Source: Paraktedonobacter carboxidivorans (GTDB taxonomy: Bacteria > Chloroflexota > Ktedonobacteria > Ktedonobacterales > Ktedonobacteraceae). From it: a stretch of DNA of 64,000 nt. Location: the NCBI GenBank assembly GCA_041156125.1, contig JBEVTI010000003.1:124001-188000 (forward strand), read 5' to 3'. The position numbers were made by a program, and so were the translations under genes. The notes below the pieces were generated by a model. The model saw only the letters and a program-made list of their open reading frames with translations, did not search any database and had not been told where the DNA came from. Below are positions 25,183 through 33,338 of this stretch, in pieces (position 1 is the first letter of the stretch; every line of letters begins with the position of its first letter).

Positions 25183-27007
25183 ATGAGTAAACGTCTTTTC
25201 TTAGGTATACGCAAGGCCCATATTTCGGTTGCCTCCAGACCTCTCCTCGAAGCGCAGAAGTGTCCTGAGTGCCAGGCCGAATTGGGGGCCGCCAACGAAT
25301 TATATACCCGTCTTGCCGTCTGTGATCATTGCGACTATCACTTTGTCTGGTCAGCGCATAAGCGTCTCGCTAACCTGGCTGATCCTGCTAGCTTCAGGAC
25401 GATAGGTCATGCTATTCTGCCCCTGGATATCCTGGGTTTTAGCGACGACCAGTCCTACGCGGTGAAACTCAGTGAGAACCAGAAGCAGACCAGGCTTGGT
25501 GATGCTATTCTGAGCGGTCGCTGCCGTATAGGTGGCAGCAAAACCGTGCTGGCGATTTTGGATTTTCACTTTATGGGGGGCAGTATGGGCTCGGTTGTCG
25601 GGGAGCAGATCACCGCAGCTTTTGAGTATGCGACTAAACACCGCTTACCAGTCGTGACGGTCGTCAATAGCGGTGGTGCGCGTATGCAGGAGGGGATCAT
25701 CAGCCTGATGCAAATGCCGAAAACAGCTGCCGCGGTGCAGCGCTTTCACGCTGCCGGTTTGCTCTATATCTCTATTCTGGCGAGTCCGACTACCGGGGGA
25801 GTTTTTGCCAGTTTCGCCAGCCTGGGAGATGTGATTCTGGCGGAACCAAAGGCACTGATTGGCTTTGCCGGACCGCGTGTGGCAGAACAGGTCACTGGCC
25901 AGAAGCTTCCTGCTGGCTCACATCGGGCCGAGATGGCGCTTGGCGCTGGACAACTCGATGCAATCACAAGCCGACATGACCTCCCCTATGTGGTTGCCAA
26001 ACTGTTGCGAGCCACAGTAGTCTACGCGAAACAGCCTCACGCTCAGAGTTTATACACAAACGCTTTACCGCTCGTCGCTGCTCACACATCCGCAAAAACA
26101 GCCTGGGAAACAGTCAAGCTGGCTCGTCAGCCAGATCGTCCTACCGCGCGGGACTATATTCGTTACCTTTCGCCGCATTTTCTGGCCTTGCAGGGCGACC
26201 GTTGCTATGGTGATGACCCGACAGTCATAGCTGGCCTGGGTGATATTGATGGGCGTACGGTGATTTTTATCGGGCAAGAGCGCCGCCACGCTACACCTGC
26301 CAGCTATGCAGGGGAAATACAGACTCGACCCCAGCCGGAGGGCTATCGCAAAGCATTGCGCATGATGGAACTGGCCGCCCAACTCCGCTGTCCACTGGTC
26401 ACATTTATTGATACTACTGGTGCCGATCCAGGAGCGGAAAGTGAGAAACATGGCATTGCCTGGTCTCTAGCGCACTGCCTCATCAAAGATGAGTAGCTTA
26501 CCAGTGCCCATCGCGACGGCGATTATCGGTGAAGGAGCCAGTGGAGGGGCAGTAGCACTGGCCGTGGCCGATCATATAGTCATGCTTCAATACGCGATCT
26601 ACGAGGTCATCGCACCGGAAGGCGCGGCAACGATCCTATATCGAGATGCGCAAAAGGCCATGCAGGTAGCTGAGCAATTGAAATTGACAGCCTCTGACTG
26701 CCTCAAACTGGGTGTTATTGACGCTATTGTACCAGAACCTCTGGCAGGCGCACATACCGATCCTTCTATGGTCATGCAGACACTTCAGCAACACCTACTC
26801 CACGCTTTTACAGAGCTTGAGCATGTGCCGATGAAACGCTTGCTGGCTCGTCGCTACCGTAAATTCAGGCGCTATGGACGCTTCCAGCGCAAACAGTTCC
26901 AGCGCATACACACGTTGGCGCGCCAGGATCAGCGGGTGCTGCATCTGCTCAAGCACTGTTTCCTTTTCAGCGTCCTCAAAATTTCAGCATCCTCAAGCGG
27001 ATCATGA
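25183..27007 (+). pseudogene. acetyl-CoA carboxylase carboxyltransferase AccD-AccA fusion, frameshifted in the AccA part
   Basis: The first frame (25183-26496, SD AAAGGAGCAGG) carries the AccD zinc ribbon (CPECQAEL...CDHCDYHF), GGSMGSVVGEQ and VTVVNSGGARMQEG. It then continues into AccA (AWETVKLARQPDRPTARDY, LQGDRCYGDDP, FIDTTGADPG), stopping at TAG 26496. The remaining AccA sequence (SSLPVPIATAIIGEGASGGA, EVIAPEGAATILY, VIDAIVPEPLAGAH) is in another frame, 26489-27007. The two frames overlap by 8 nt at ATGAGTAG. The split is inside AccA rather than at the AccD/AccA border, so an indel is more likely than natural gene splitting, although translational coupling at the overlap is possible. Confidence 0.82.
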
Positions 27008-27083
27008 GCAAGCAAGCGTCAGGTCATTTGCGCCTTGAGGAAGGGTCCATCAGCAAGCCGAAAAGCTCAAGTGACTTTGCATT
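26982..27083 (+). ncRNA. structured leader-like element, copy 1
   Basis: This 102-nt sequence aligns without gaps to 45021-45122 (my hand count is 84 of 102 identical). CCTCAAG near its 5' end can pair with CTTGAGG in the middle; the same CTTGAG can instead pair with CTCAAG near the 3' end. It overlaps the last residues of the accA frame, and AAGGAGG follows 11 nt after its end. No Rfam family was recognised by eye. Confidence 0.55.
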
Positions 27084-27105
27084 GCATTGCATTAAGGAGG
27101 CAATT

Positions 27106-27144
27106 TTGTTGTTGAAGCATCGCCCCTCGCGTGCATTGTGGTAA
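27106..27144 (+). CDS. possible 12-aa leader or remnant peptide
   Basis: TTG codons starting at 27106, 27109 and 27112 lie 5-11 nt after AAGGAGG and open a frame reading MLLKHRPSRALW, then TAA. The strong ribosome site follows the leader-like element exactly as at the second copy, where a full gene begins. This may be a leader peptide of the CoA-transferase gene or the remnant of a deleted gene. Confidence 0.3.
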   Translation: MLLKHRPSRALW

Positions 27145-27235
27145 AAATATAAGGGACAGCTATAGCGATATCGAGGCGCAAGGGCGTGGCTCTATGCGCA
27201 AATCCCCACAAAGGCATATAAGAAGGAGAGTGAGC

Positions 27236-28417
27236 ATGCAACCACTGCAAGGAATACGTATTATTGACCTGACTCGCGTATTGAGTGGTCCTTTTTGTAC
27301 CATGACACTGGCTGATCTGGGAGCAGAGATCATCAAAATTGAGTCAGCGAGCGGTGATGATACCAGGCACTGGGGACCGCCATTCGTCAATGGTGAGAGC
27401 ACCTATTTCTTGAGTGTCAACCGGAGCAAGAAAAGCATCTGCCTCGACCTCAAGACCGCGGGTGATAAGCAGGTGCTCTGGGATCTTATTCAGACAGCCG
27501 ATATTGTGGTCGAGAACTTTCGTCCCGGCACGCTTGGCAGATTAGGCTTTGCCTGGGAGGAAATACATCAGCGCTTTCCCTCTATCATCCTGGTTTCTCT
27601 CTCCGGCTATGGTCAGACCGGTCCCCAGGCCACGCGACCTGGCTATGATCTGATTGCCCAGGGCGAGGGAGGCTTAATGGGAGTCACAGGCGAAAAGGGG
27701 CGTCCGCCCGTTAAAGTAGGCTTCTCTATCGCGGATATTGGCACCGGCATGTGGGCCGTGATTGGTACCCTGGCAGCGCTACGTGTACGCGAACAAAGCG
27801 GATTAGGCGATCATATTGATGTCTCGCTGCTGGAAACCGTAGTTTCGTGGCAGACGTATCTGGCGGAAGCTTACCTTGCCACAGGCGAGATCGCCCGACC
27901 TCTTGGGAGCGCTCATCCCACTATCGCACCCTATCAGACGTTTCAAGCCAGTGATGGCTATTTTAATCTCGCGGTAGGCAATGACTCGCTCTGGCATCGG
28001 TTCTGCGACCTCCTGGATACCATCGGTGAAAAAGACCAGTGGTATCGTGATCCGGCATATGCGCGCAACTCTGACCGCGTGCGAGTACGTGAGTCGCTCG
28101 CTCAGGCTCTTAACGCCGTGTTTTGTCAGCGACCACGTAGCGAATGGCTGCAATGGTTGACGGAGGCAGGCATACCGGCTGGCAGCGTCAATACAGTGGC
28201 CGAGACCTTTGAGCATCCGCAGGTTCAGGCTCGTGGCCTCTTGCATGCTGTTGACCATCCGACCGTTGGGAGTCTATCTATGGTCGGGCTGCCAATCACT
28301 TTCTCTCACACAGAGACCGCGCAACCTACCGCTCCCCCGCTACTAGGCGCGGATACGAGCGCCATTTTGCAAGAGCTTGGGTATCCAACAAAGGCTGTAG
28401 CGCAAGAAGAAAGCTAA
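27236..28417 (+). CDS. CaiB/BaiF family CoA-transferase (class III)
   Basis: This 393-aa protein transfers CoA between carboxylic acids in this family. It starts with PLQGIRIIDLTRVLSGPFC and has ADLGAEIIKIE, VVENFRPGTLGRLGF (loop carrying the family Asp/Glu region), LSGYGQTGPQATRPGYDL and GLGDHIDVSLLE. ATG 27236 is used because AAGGAGAG lies 5-8 nt upstream; the frame opens earlier at 27131 without similarity. The substrate is not evident. It follows accDA and precedes a SnoaL-like gene, possibly an acyl-CoA degradation group. Confidence 0.9.
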   Translation: MQPLQGIRIIDLTRVLSGPFCTMTLADLGAEIIKIESASGDDTRHWGPPFVNGESTYFLSVNRSKKSICLDLKTAGDKQVLWDLIQTADIVVENFRPGTLGRLGFAWEEIHQRFPSIILVSLSGYGQTGPQATRPGYDLIAQGEGGLMGVTGEKGRPPVKVGFSIADIGTGMWAVIGTLAALRVREQSGLGDHIDVSLLETVVSWQTYLAEAYLATGEIARPLGSAHPTIAPYQTFQASDGYFNLAVGNDSLWHRFCDLLDTIGEKDQWYRDPAYARNSDRVRVRESLAQALNAVFCQRPRSEWLQWLTEAGIPAGSVNTVAETFEHPQVQARGLLHAVDHPTVGSLSMVGLPITFSHTETAQPTAPPLLGADTSAILQELGYPTKAVAQEES

Positions 28418-28428
28418 GGATAGCAACC

Positions 28429-29037
28429 ATGCATGAAGAGTTATTGGAACGGCTGAGCATACGTGAGCTTCTTGAGAACTGGATGCTCTGGCGCGACTCC
28501 AACGATTGAGAACGCTTTCGCGCCCTCTGGCACCCGGAGGGGCGTATGATGGCAACCTGGACGCAGGGAAGCTTTGAGGAGTTTATCGCAATGAACAAAC
28601 AGGGCTTCGCCAGAGGGCTGCGCATTCTCCATTTTCTGGGCGGCAGTAGCATCGAGATTGTTGGTACCCGTGCCATCGCACAGACAAAGATGAAGATCTC
28701 ACAGCGCGCCAGAGTGCATGATGTACTGTGTGATGTAACCTGTACAGGGCGCTTTGTTGATTTCCTGGAAAAGCGCGCAGATCGCTGGGGCATCGTGCTG
28801 CGCCAGCCGATCTACGAAAAGGACCGCCTCGATCCAGTCGAGCTTAACGCGAGCCTGGTCCTGGATCAAACCAGGCTTGCCAGTTTCCCCGCAGGGTACC
28901 GGCACCTCGCCTATCTGCAGTCCGAACTCGGTTACCCCGTCAAGAAGGATATGCCTGGCTTGCTCGGCCCTGAAGTAGAAGCTCTCTACGCTCGCTGCCG
29001 GGACTGGCTTTCCTCTCGCGCAAACGAGGCCGGGTGA
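28429..29037 (+). pseudogene. NTF2/SnoaL-like protein with in-frame TGA at codon 27
   Basis: ATG 28429 opens a 203-codon frame. Codon 27 is TGA (28507-28509) in the context WRDSND-stop-ERFRALWHPEGRMMATW. Relatives as I recall them have Trp at this position (DWERFR), so TGG-to-TGA is the simplest event. The remainder (RGLRILHFLGGSS, AIAQTKMKISQRA, CDVTCTGRFVDF, WGIVLRQPIYEKDRLDP) is intact to 29037. A short imperfect hairpin follows the TGA but the pairing is bulged, and the site is not a redox motif, so Sec is less likely than a nonsense mutation. It lies 11 nt after the CoA-transferase gene. Confidence 0.75.
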
Positions 29038-29092
29038 TCTGCCTGGCCTCGCCAAAGTCTTCTTCTATCCCGGTCTCACGACTGTCCTGCGC

Positions 29093-29632
29093 TTATTCCT
29101 TTGTAACACCGCTGTCGTGATCCTGAAAGAAGATACGAAAGCTTCCACAGCCAAGTATAAACGGTTGCATGAGTGCTCGTTCGGCCTGGACGGTGTGCAT
29201 CAAATCGTGAGCTGCCCACGTGTGCAGCATCTCCGCCAGGGTAACTATGCCCAGGCGAGGATGCCGCGCGGTCAGCTCCAGGTTGTCATGCTTGACTTGC
29301 TTGAGCAGAACAAGGCTCTCTTGACGGTAGCCTGCGAACGCAGCCACAAGCTGCTCAGGAGTCTGTGAAGAAGCCTGGTCTGTGTGCTGCTGCTGCGGAT
29401 CGAAAGCATCTAAATCCTGGCCCACCAAAAAAGCGTGGAGGCGCACAGGAAAGAGCAGGTGTTCCGCGTCCAGTAAGTGCTGCAAACAATTAAGTGCCGA
29501 CCACTCCCCCGCGACCGGCGCACGTGTCAGCAGATCAAGAGGAAACGTGCTGACCAGTCTCTGCCAGCGTTCTGGCGTGATGGAGAGGACAGCCTGTACG
29601 TCCTCTATTAAGGTAGTCGCATCCAATGACAT
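29093..29632 (-). CDS. DinB-like four-helix protein
   Basis: This is a 179-aa protein with AAAGGAGG 6 nt upstream of ATG 29632. WSALNCLQHLLDAEHLLFPVRLHAFL, FAGYRQESLVLLKQV and MLHTWAAHDLMHTVQAERAL carry the spaced His residues (LDAEH, AAHDLMH) that bind metal in DinB/YfiT proteins. The catalytic role in the family is thiol transfer or is unknown. Confidence 0.8.
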   Translation of the reverse strand: MSLDATTLIEDVQAVLSITPERWQRLVSTFPLDLLTRAPVAGEWSALNCLQHLLDAEHLLFPVRLHAFLVGQDLDAFDPQQQHTDQASSQTPEQLVAAFAGYRQESLVLLKQVKHDNLELTARHPRLGIVTLAEMLHTWAAHDLMHTVQAERALMQPFILGCGSFRIFFQDHDSGVTKE

Positions 29633-29680
29633 TGAGAACCTCCTTTTGCCTTTGCCAGAGTCCAAAGAGTAAAAGAATAG

Positions 29681-30172
29681 TTATTCCCGCACCTCGACAA
29701 TGGGCGAGAGACGCGGCCTGGCTATGGTGATATAGTCGCTTGTTGCCAGTGTGATTGAGCGATCCAGGCGCGCCGCGTTAAAATAGATTTCAGCATTTGC
29801 GAGCAGAGAGGGATCGACGATTAGCTCCAATTCAGGATTGAAGGAAAACGGCAGGATCGTTCCCGGCACGCTACTCGCGAGCCGTTCAGCAATCTCCGCC
29901 GAGGCAAATGCGATATAGGTTCCCTGCAGCAAGGCTTTGATGGCCTGTAGGTCCACCTTCGCATCCCCTGGGACGACTGCCAGAACATACCTGGTGACTT
30001 TTTTGCCGAGCTTGACCATCAGGATGATACACTTTGCTGCCTGAGAAAGCGTGTTCCCACGCATGGCGCTGACAAGTTCTGTGCGCCCCTCAGGCGCGTG
30101 GTCGATCAGGCGATACTGGACGCCATGCTGCTGAAGCAGGTCTATCAGGCGTGTGTAAGTATCTTCCGTCAA
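29681..30172 (-). CDS. YbaK/aminoacyl-tRNA deacylase-domain protein
   Basis: This 163-aa protein resembles the free-standing trans-editing domains that hydrolyse mischarged tRNA. It has YRLIDHAPEGRTELVSAMRG, AAKCIILMVK (with the conserved Lys) and YVLAVVPGDAKVDL. Its ATG overlaps the stop of the RidA gene (30169-30172), which suggests translational coupling. Confidence 0.82.
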   Translation of the reverse strand: MTEDTYTRLIDLLQQHGVQYRLIDHAPEGRTELVSAMRGNTLSQAAKCIILMVKLGKKVTRYVLAVVPGDAKVDLQAIKALLQGTYIAFASAEIAERLASSVPGTILPFSFNPELELIVDPSLLANAEIYFNAARLDRSITLATSDYITIARPRLSPIVEVRE

Positions 30173-30630
30173 GGCAGCACCTCTACAAGCATTTCCAATT
30201 CCACTGGAGCTCCCAGGGGTAGTTCGGCAACGCCAATCGCGGCACGCGCGTGTTTCCCAGCTTCTCCAAAGATCTCTTCTAACAGCAACGATGCTCCATC
30301 TACAACCGTGGGCTGACTATTAAAGCCTTCGGCTGAAGCTACCCACCCATTAAGTTTGACGATACGCTTGACGGCATCGAGAGTACCCACGGTATGCTGG
30401 ATCACAGCCAGCACGTTCAGCAACGCCTGGCGGGCGGCTTCCTGCCCTTGCTCGATCGAGAGATCTCTGCCCAGTTTGCCTTTTATGACCATCGGGCCTG
30501 CAACAGCGGAAATCTGGCCTGAGACGAAGAGCAGATTTCCTACCTGGACAGCAGGAACAAAACGACCCGCGGGTCTGGGTGGCTCAGGCAGAGCCAGTCC
30601 CAGTTCTTTGATACGCGCTTCAAATGACAT
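30169..30630 (-). CDS. RidA / YjgF-like family protein
   Basis: This 153-aa protein has the RidA-family sequence VGNLLFVSGQISA, GQEAARQALLNVLAVI, VKLNGWVASAEGF and GEAGKHARAAIGVAELPLGAPVELEMLVE. The Arg that binds the carboxylate in deaminating RidA proteins appears to be present (HARAAIGV). ATG 30630 is preferred, with GGGAG 8 nt upstream; the open frame extends further without similarity. It forms a two-gene operon with the YbaK-like gene. Confidence 0.87.
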   Translation of the reverse strand: MSFEARIKELGLALPEPPRPAGRFVPAVQVGNLLFVSGQISAVAGPMVIKGKLGRDLSIEQGQEAARQALLNVLAVIQHTVGTLDAVKRIVKLNGWVASAEGFNSQPTVVDGASLLLEEIFGEAGKHARAAIGVAELPLGAPVELEMLVEVLP

Positions 30631-30915
30631 ATAGCGAACTCCCTCTGTTTGCTTGCTCGTTTGCCTCCCTATGGGCATACGAGAAATGGAAGGTCTTGCA
30701 GCTTGTCTGGCAGGCAACAATCCATGTGCTACGATTTTGCCATACACAGAATATTTCTGCCAGTAGCAAAAATTTCAATCTGCTGCCTGACGGGAATAAA
30801 TGCTTAGTGGCCTGCGTTTGTATAGGTGTATGAGATCACACTATCAATGCATTGCTTCTGTGAGAAACGGTTTCTTCGAGGGCGGCATGAAATGTGAACA
30901 CAGGAGCATTCTACT

Positions 30916-31203
30916 ATGAGACTTTATGTTGGGGGACTTCCCTACCAAACCACTGAAAACGATTTGATCGAACTGTTTGAACAGATTGGTCAGGTCACCT
31001 CAGTTACCGTAATTACCGATCGTGAGACAGGACGCAGCAAGGGTTTTGGCTTTGTTGACATGGCCAGCTCGGAAGACGCCCAGAGCGCTATCGGTCAACT
31101 AAACGGAACTAACTATGGAGAGAGAACCATTACCGTAAACGAGGCGCGCGAGCGCCAGGCGGCTCCCCAGAGGCGTTCCAATTATCGCAGTGAGCGCTAC
31201 TAA
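30916..31203 (+). CDS. small RRM RNA-binding protein
   Basis: This 95-aa protein has a single RNA recognition motif: RNP2 is LYVGGL (residues 3-8) and RNP1 is KGFGFVDM (around residue 43). The C-terminus is short, basic and Arg/Tyr-rich (PQRRSNYRSERY). Such single-RRM proteins in cyanobacteria and Chloroflexota bind single-stranded RNA and are often cold-regulated. ACAGGAG lies just upstream of the ATG and a strong terminator follows directly. Confidence 0.92.
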   Translation: MRLYVGGLPYQTTENDLIELFEQIGQVTSVTVITDRETGRSKGFGFVDMASSEDAQSAIGQLNGTNYGERTITVNEARERQAAPQRRSNYRSERY

Positions 31204-31223
31204 TACTAGCAAAGCGCCACGCA

Positions 31224-31267
31224 CAGCGACCCCTTCTCTTAAATAAGAGAAGGGGTCGCTGTTTTTT
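31224..31267 (+). terminator. intrinsic terminator of the RRM gene
   Basis: Perfect 17-bp arms (31224-31240 and 31245-31261) enclose an AAAT loop and are followed by TTTTTT. It lies 20 nt after the stop codon. There is no A-run on the other side, so it acts on the plus strand. Confidence 0.95.
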
Positions 31268-31329
31268 GGCAAGAATTCCAATACTCCCTGGAGTGTTCTG
31301 CTGGTCCAGGAAGCGTACTGCGTCCTTAC

Positions 31330-31839
31330 TCAAAGTAAACGTTGATACCCTAAAACCACTATCCCCTCGGCGGGTTGGAAATCGGAGGCGGGTACACGTA
31401 CAAAGCCCATACGCTCGTACATACGCATCGCAACCTGCATGACCTCCATGGTGTGTAGCCCGAGGGCCTTTGCTCCCATATTGCGAGCACGCTGCTCACA
31501 TGCGTTCATCAGAGCATTGCCAATGCCCTGTCCACGCATTTGCGGTAGAACTGCGAGAAAACGCACTTCCGGGTAGGCTGCGCTAATTGTGGTGCTTGCA
31601 TAGGCATCTACAGCCGGTGGATAGAGCAAAACACTGCCGACGATCGATCCATCCTGCTCTGCGACAATACGTTCCTGGGGTCCTTCTCCAGCAAGGGTCG
31701 CGAGAAGATTGCGCTGATATTGTGCCCAGAAACGCGGCGGCATCAGGGTCTGATACTCTGTGTACGCAGCCACTGTGACATCCCGGATAATACTCCGCTC
31801 TTTTTCCTCAGCATCACGAATAGAGAGATGCTTCTTCAT
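31330..31839 (-). CDS. GNAT-family N-acetyltransferase
   Basis: This 169-aa protein has the acetyl-CoA-binding motif A (VRFLAVLPQMRGQGIGNALM, including Q-x-R-G-x-G) and motif B (MRMYERMGFVRVP). The acceptor substrate is not predictable. The start at 31839 has AAAGGT about 10 nt upstream. It lies between the RRM gene (convergent) and the marR-like gene (same strand). Confidence 0.87.
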   Translation of the reverse strand: MKKHLSIRDAEEKERSIIRDVTVAAYTEYQTLMPPRFWAQYQRNLLATLAGEGPQERIVAEQDGSIVGSVLLYPPAVDAYASTTISAAYPEVRFLAVLPQMRGQGIGNALMNACEQRARNMGAKALGLHTMEVMQVAMRMYERMGFVRVPASDFQPAEGIVVLGYQRLL

Positions 31840-31879
31840 TCTGAGATTTACCTTTCACGGGTGGTTGGACGATCAGCCG

Positions 31880-32383
31880 TTAAAATGAGCGGTGTTCGAG
31901 GGCAGAAAGCCATCTGCGCAGGAGGACGGCGAGGGTATGTTGTTCCTCCCTGGAAAGCGGCTGGAGGAGCCGCTCCTCGTTCGCCACATGCGAGGTCAGA
32001 GCGCTGTCAATGAGTTCAAGACCCTGTTGAGTCAATTCGACCAGAATACCACGCCGGTCTGCGGGATCAGGAACACGGTTCACCAGCCCTTTTTCTGCCA
32101 GTCGGTCGATGCGGTTGGTCATCGTGCCAGATGTGACCATCATCGAGCGAAAGAGTACACTGGGCGAGAGTCGGTGTGGTGTACCTGCGCGCCGCAGGGT
32201 CGCCAGCATATCAAAACTCCAGTGGTTAAGGCCAGATCGCTCAAATGCTGGCTCCAGTTCTTTATCTATGACCAGCGAGAGCCGAGAAATACGGCCAATA
32301 ATCCCCATAGGCGAGGTATCGATATCAGGGCGCTCAACTGCCCATTGAGCCAGGATCATGCTTACATAGTCTTCTTCTATCAT
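31880..32383 (-). CDS. MarR-family transcriptional regulator, probably leaderless
   Basis: This is a 167-aa winged-helix regulator: LNHWSFDMLATLRRAG, LSPSVLFRSMMVTSGTMTNRIDRLAEKGLVNR (recognition helix) and PADRRGILVELTQQG (wing). ATG 32383 is preferred. The minus-strand promoter TTGTCA-N18-TATACT ends 6 nt before this ATG, so the transcript should begin at or next to the start codon, without a Shine-Dalgarno site. It probably represses itself and the divergent 45-aa membrane protein through the palindromes at 32404-32457. Confidence 0.87.
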   Translation of the reverse strand: MIEEDYVSMILAQWAVERPDIDTSPMGIIGRISRLSLVIDKELEPAFERSGLNHWSFDMLATLRRAGTPHRLSPSVLFRSMMVTSGTMTNRIDRLAEKGLVNRVPDPADRRGILVELTQQGLELIDSALTSHVANEERLLQPLSREEQHTLAVLLRRWLSALEHRSF

Positions 32384-32389
32384 GGCAGC

Positions 32390-32470
32390 AGTATAACTTA
32401 ACATCAAGTATCTTGACAACCCTCTTCACAATGTATTATAATCTTGATATCAAGATTAGTGATATCAAGC
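32390..32470. promoter_or_regulatory. overlapping divergent promoters with MarR-type operators
   Basis: On the plus strand, TTGACA (32413-32418) and TATAAT (32437-32442) are 18 bp apart, matching the sigma-70 consensus exactly. On the minus strand, TTGTCA (32414-32419) and TATACT (32390-32395) drive the marR-like gene, so the two -35 boxes occupy nearly the same bases. Palindromes AATCTTGATATCAAGATT (32440-32457) and TCAAGTATCTTGA (32404-32416), plus a GATATCAAG half site (32461-32469), cover both promoters. Confidence 0.8.
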
Positions 32471-32520
32471 TAAATAGTATTACCACAGGTTAAAGACAAC
32501 CGTGAAACAAGGAGCAAAGC

Positions 32521-32658
32521 ATGTTGACCCTCATCTTCATCTTCGTATTGCTGCCGATGTTACTGTTTCTCGGACTCAGCATCCAGGAATGGTTGTTCGG
32601 AGCTCTGGCTGACCAGCATGATCCAGAATGGGAACTCTACCGACAACGGTATGACTAG
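32521..32658 (+). CDS. 45-aa single-pass membrane protein, MarR-controlled
   Basis: ATG 32521 has AAGGAG 6 nt upstream and opens a 45-codon frame. The first 20 residues are hydrophobic (MLTLIFIFVLLPMLLFLGLS), followed by a charged tail with Trp, Asp and Arg. It lies directly after the consensus promoter and MarR-type operators. No family was recognised. It could be a stress-responsive membrane peptide or a transporter accessory. Confidence 0.65.
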   Translation: MLTLIFIFVLLPMLLFLGLSIQEWLFGALADQHDPEWELYRQRYD

Positions 32659-33005
32659 TCAAGATCCCGACCGTGAAGCCTTCGTCTACTATAAGCAGAT
32701 CGCGATAGCGGTCAGTATAGCGCAGGCTTCACGGTCTCTATGCCAGCCCCTGTGCTTTCTGCTTTTACAAATACATGAGTCACTCTGCAAGAGCATGACT
32801 CATACTGAGAAAATGCTCTCGAATATAAAAGGCGCATGTTCCTCCCTGTGCTACGAGTTGGGTAGAATCTGCGTTTTTATCCCCGCGCCACGCTGTACCA
32901 GGCTGAATGCCTGTAAAATATCCTCCAGAGGAAGTGCCGCGGTCAACATAGGTGAAGGAAAATTTCCGCGCTTAATGTGCAGCTGATTTGCGGGGAAAAC
33001 CTTTT
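32659..33005. other. intergenic region with a long-range inverted repeat
   Basis: A perfect 13-bp inverted repeat (32669-32681 and 32724-32736) with a 42-nt loop follows the small membrane protein, and may end its transcript. Nothing else is recognised up to the 3' end of the TfoX-like gene. Confidence 0.5.
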
Positions 33006-33338
33006 TCAGCGTTTAGAGTCCACAAACTCCATTGCTTCTCTCGAAAGATCCAGCCAGCCCTCTTCAGGCATTGGTTCCAGGGTGACCCACTCCTGCATAT
33101 ATTTCTGTCCAAGCTTAAAGCGTTCCCCGACTTGCCTTTCGATGAGCGCGTTCACCCGCTCTTGCGGAAGTTTAATCACAAGCTTGCCCTTAAGGAGCAT
33201 GGCAAAGATTTTGTCGTGGATGCTCAGTCCCGCCGAGCCAAAACTCTTCTTTTGCCATTGGGTGACATTCGGGAGGTTTCCAAGCGCCCTGATAAGTGCC
33301 GCGTAGCATTCTTCCGCGGTGATAGGTGTATTATTCAT
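33006..33338 (-). CDS. TfoX/MmcQ-YjbR-like small protein
   Basis: This 110-aa protein has KSFGSAGLSIHDKIFAMLLKG, LVIKLPQERVNALI and KYMQEWVTLEP, a fold seen in TfoX N-terminal and YjbR-type proteins. Function in the family is largely unknown. ATG 33338 is chosen because GGAGG lies 10 nt upstream. Confidence 0.7.
   Translation of the reverse strand: MNNTPITAEECYAALIRALGNLPNVTQWQKKSFGSAGLSIHDKIFAMLLKGKLVIKLPQERVNALIERQVGERFKLGQKYMQEWVTLEPMPEEGWLDLSREAMEFVDSKR

Noticed and set aside
28507..28560. A SECIS element after the TGA of the SnoaL-like gene
   Set aside because: The stem CGCCCTC/GAGGGGCG needs a bulge, the residue context is not a redox motif, and Trp is the expected residue.
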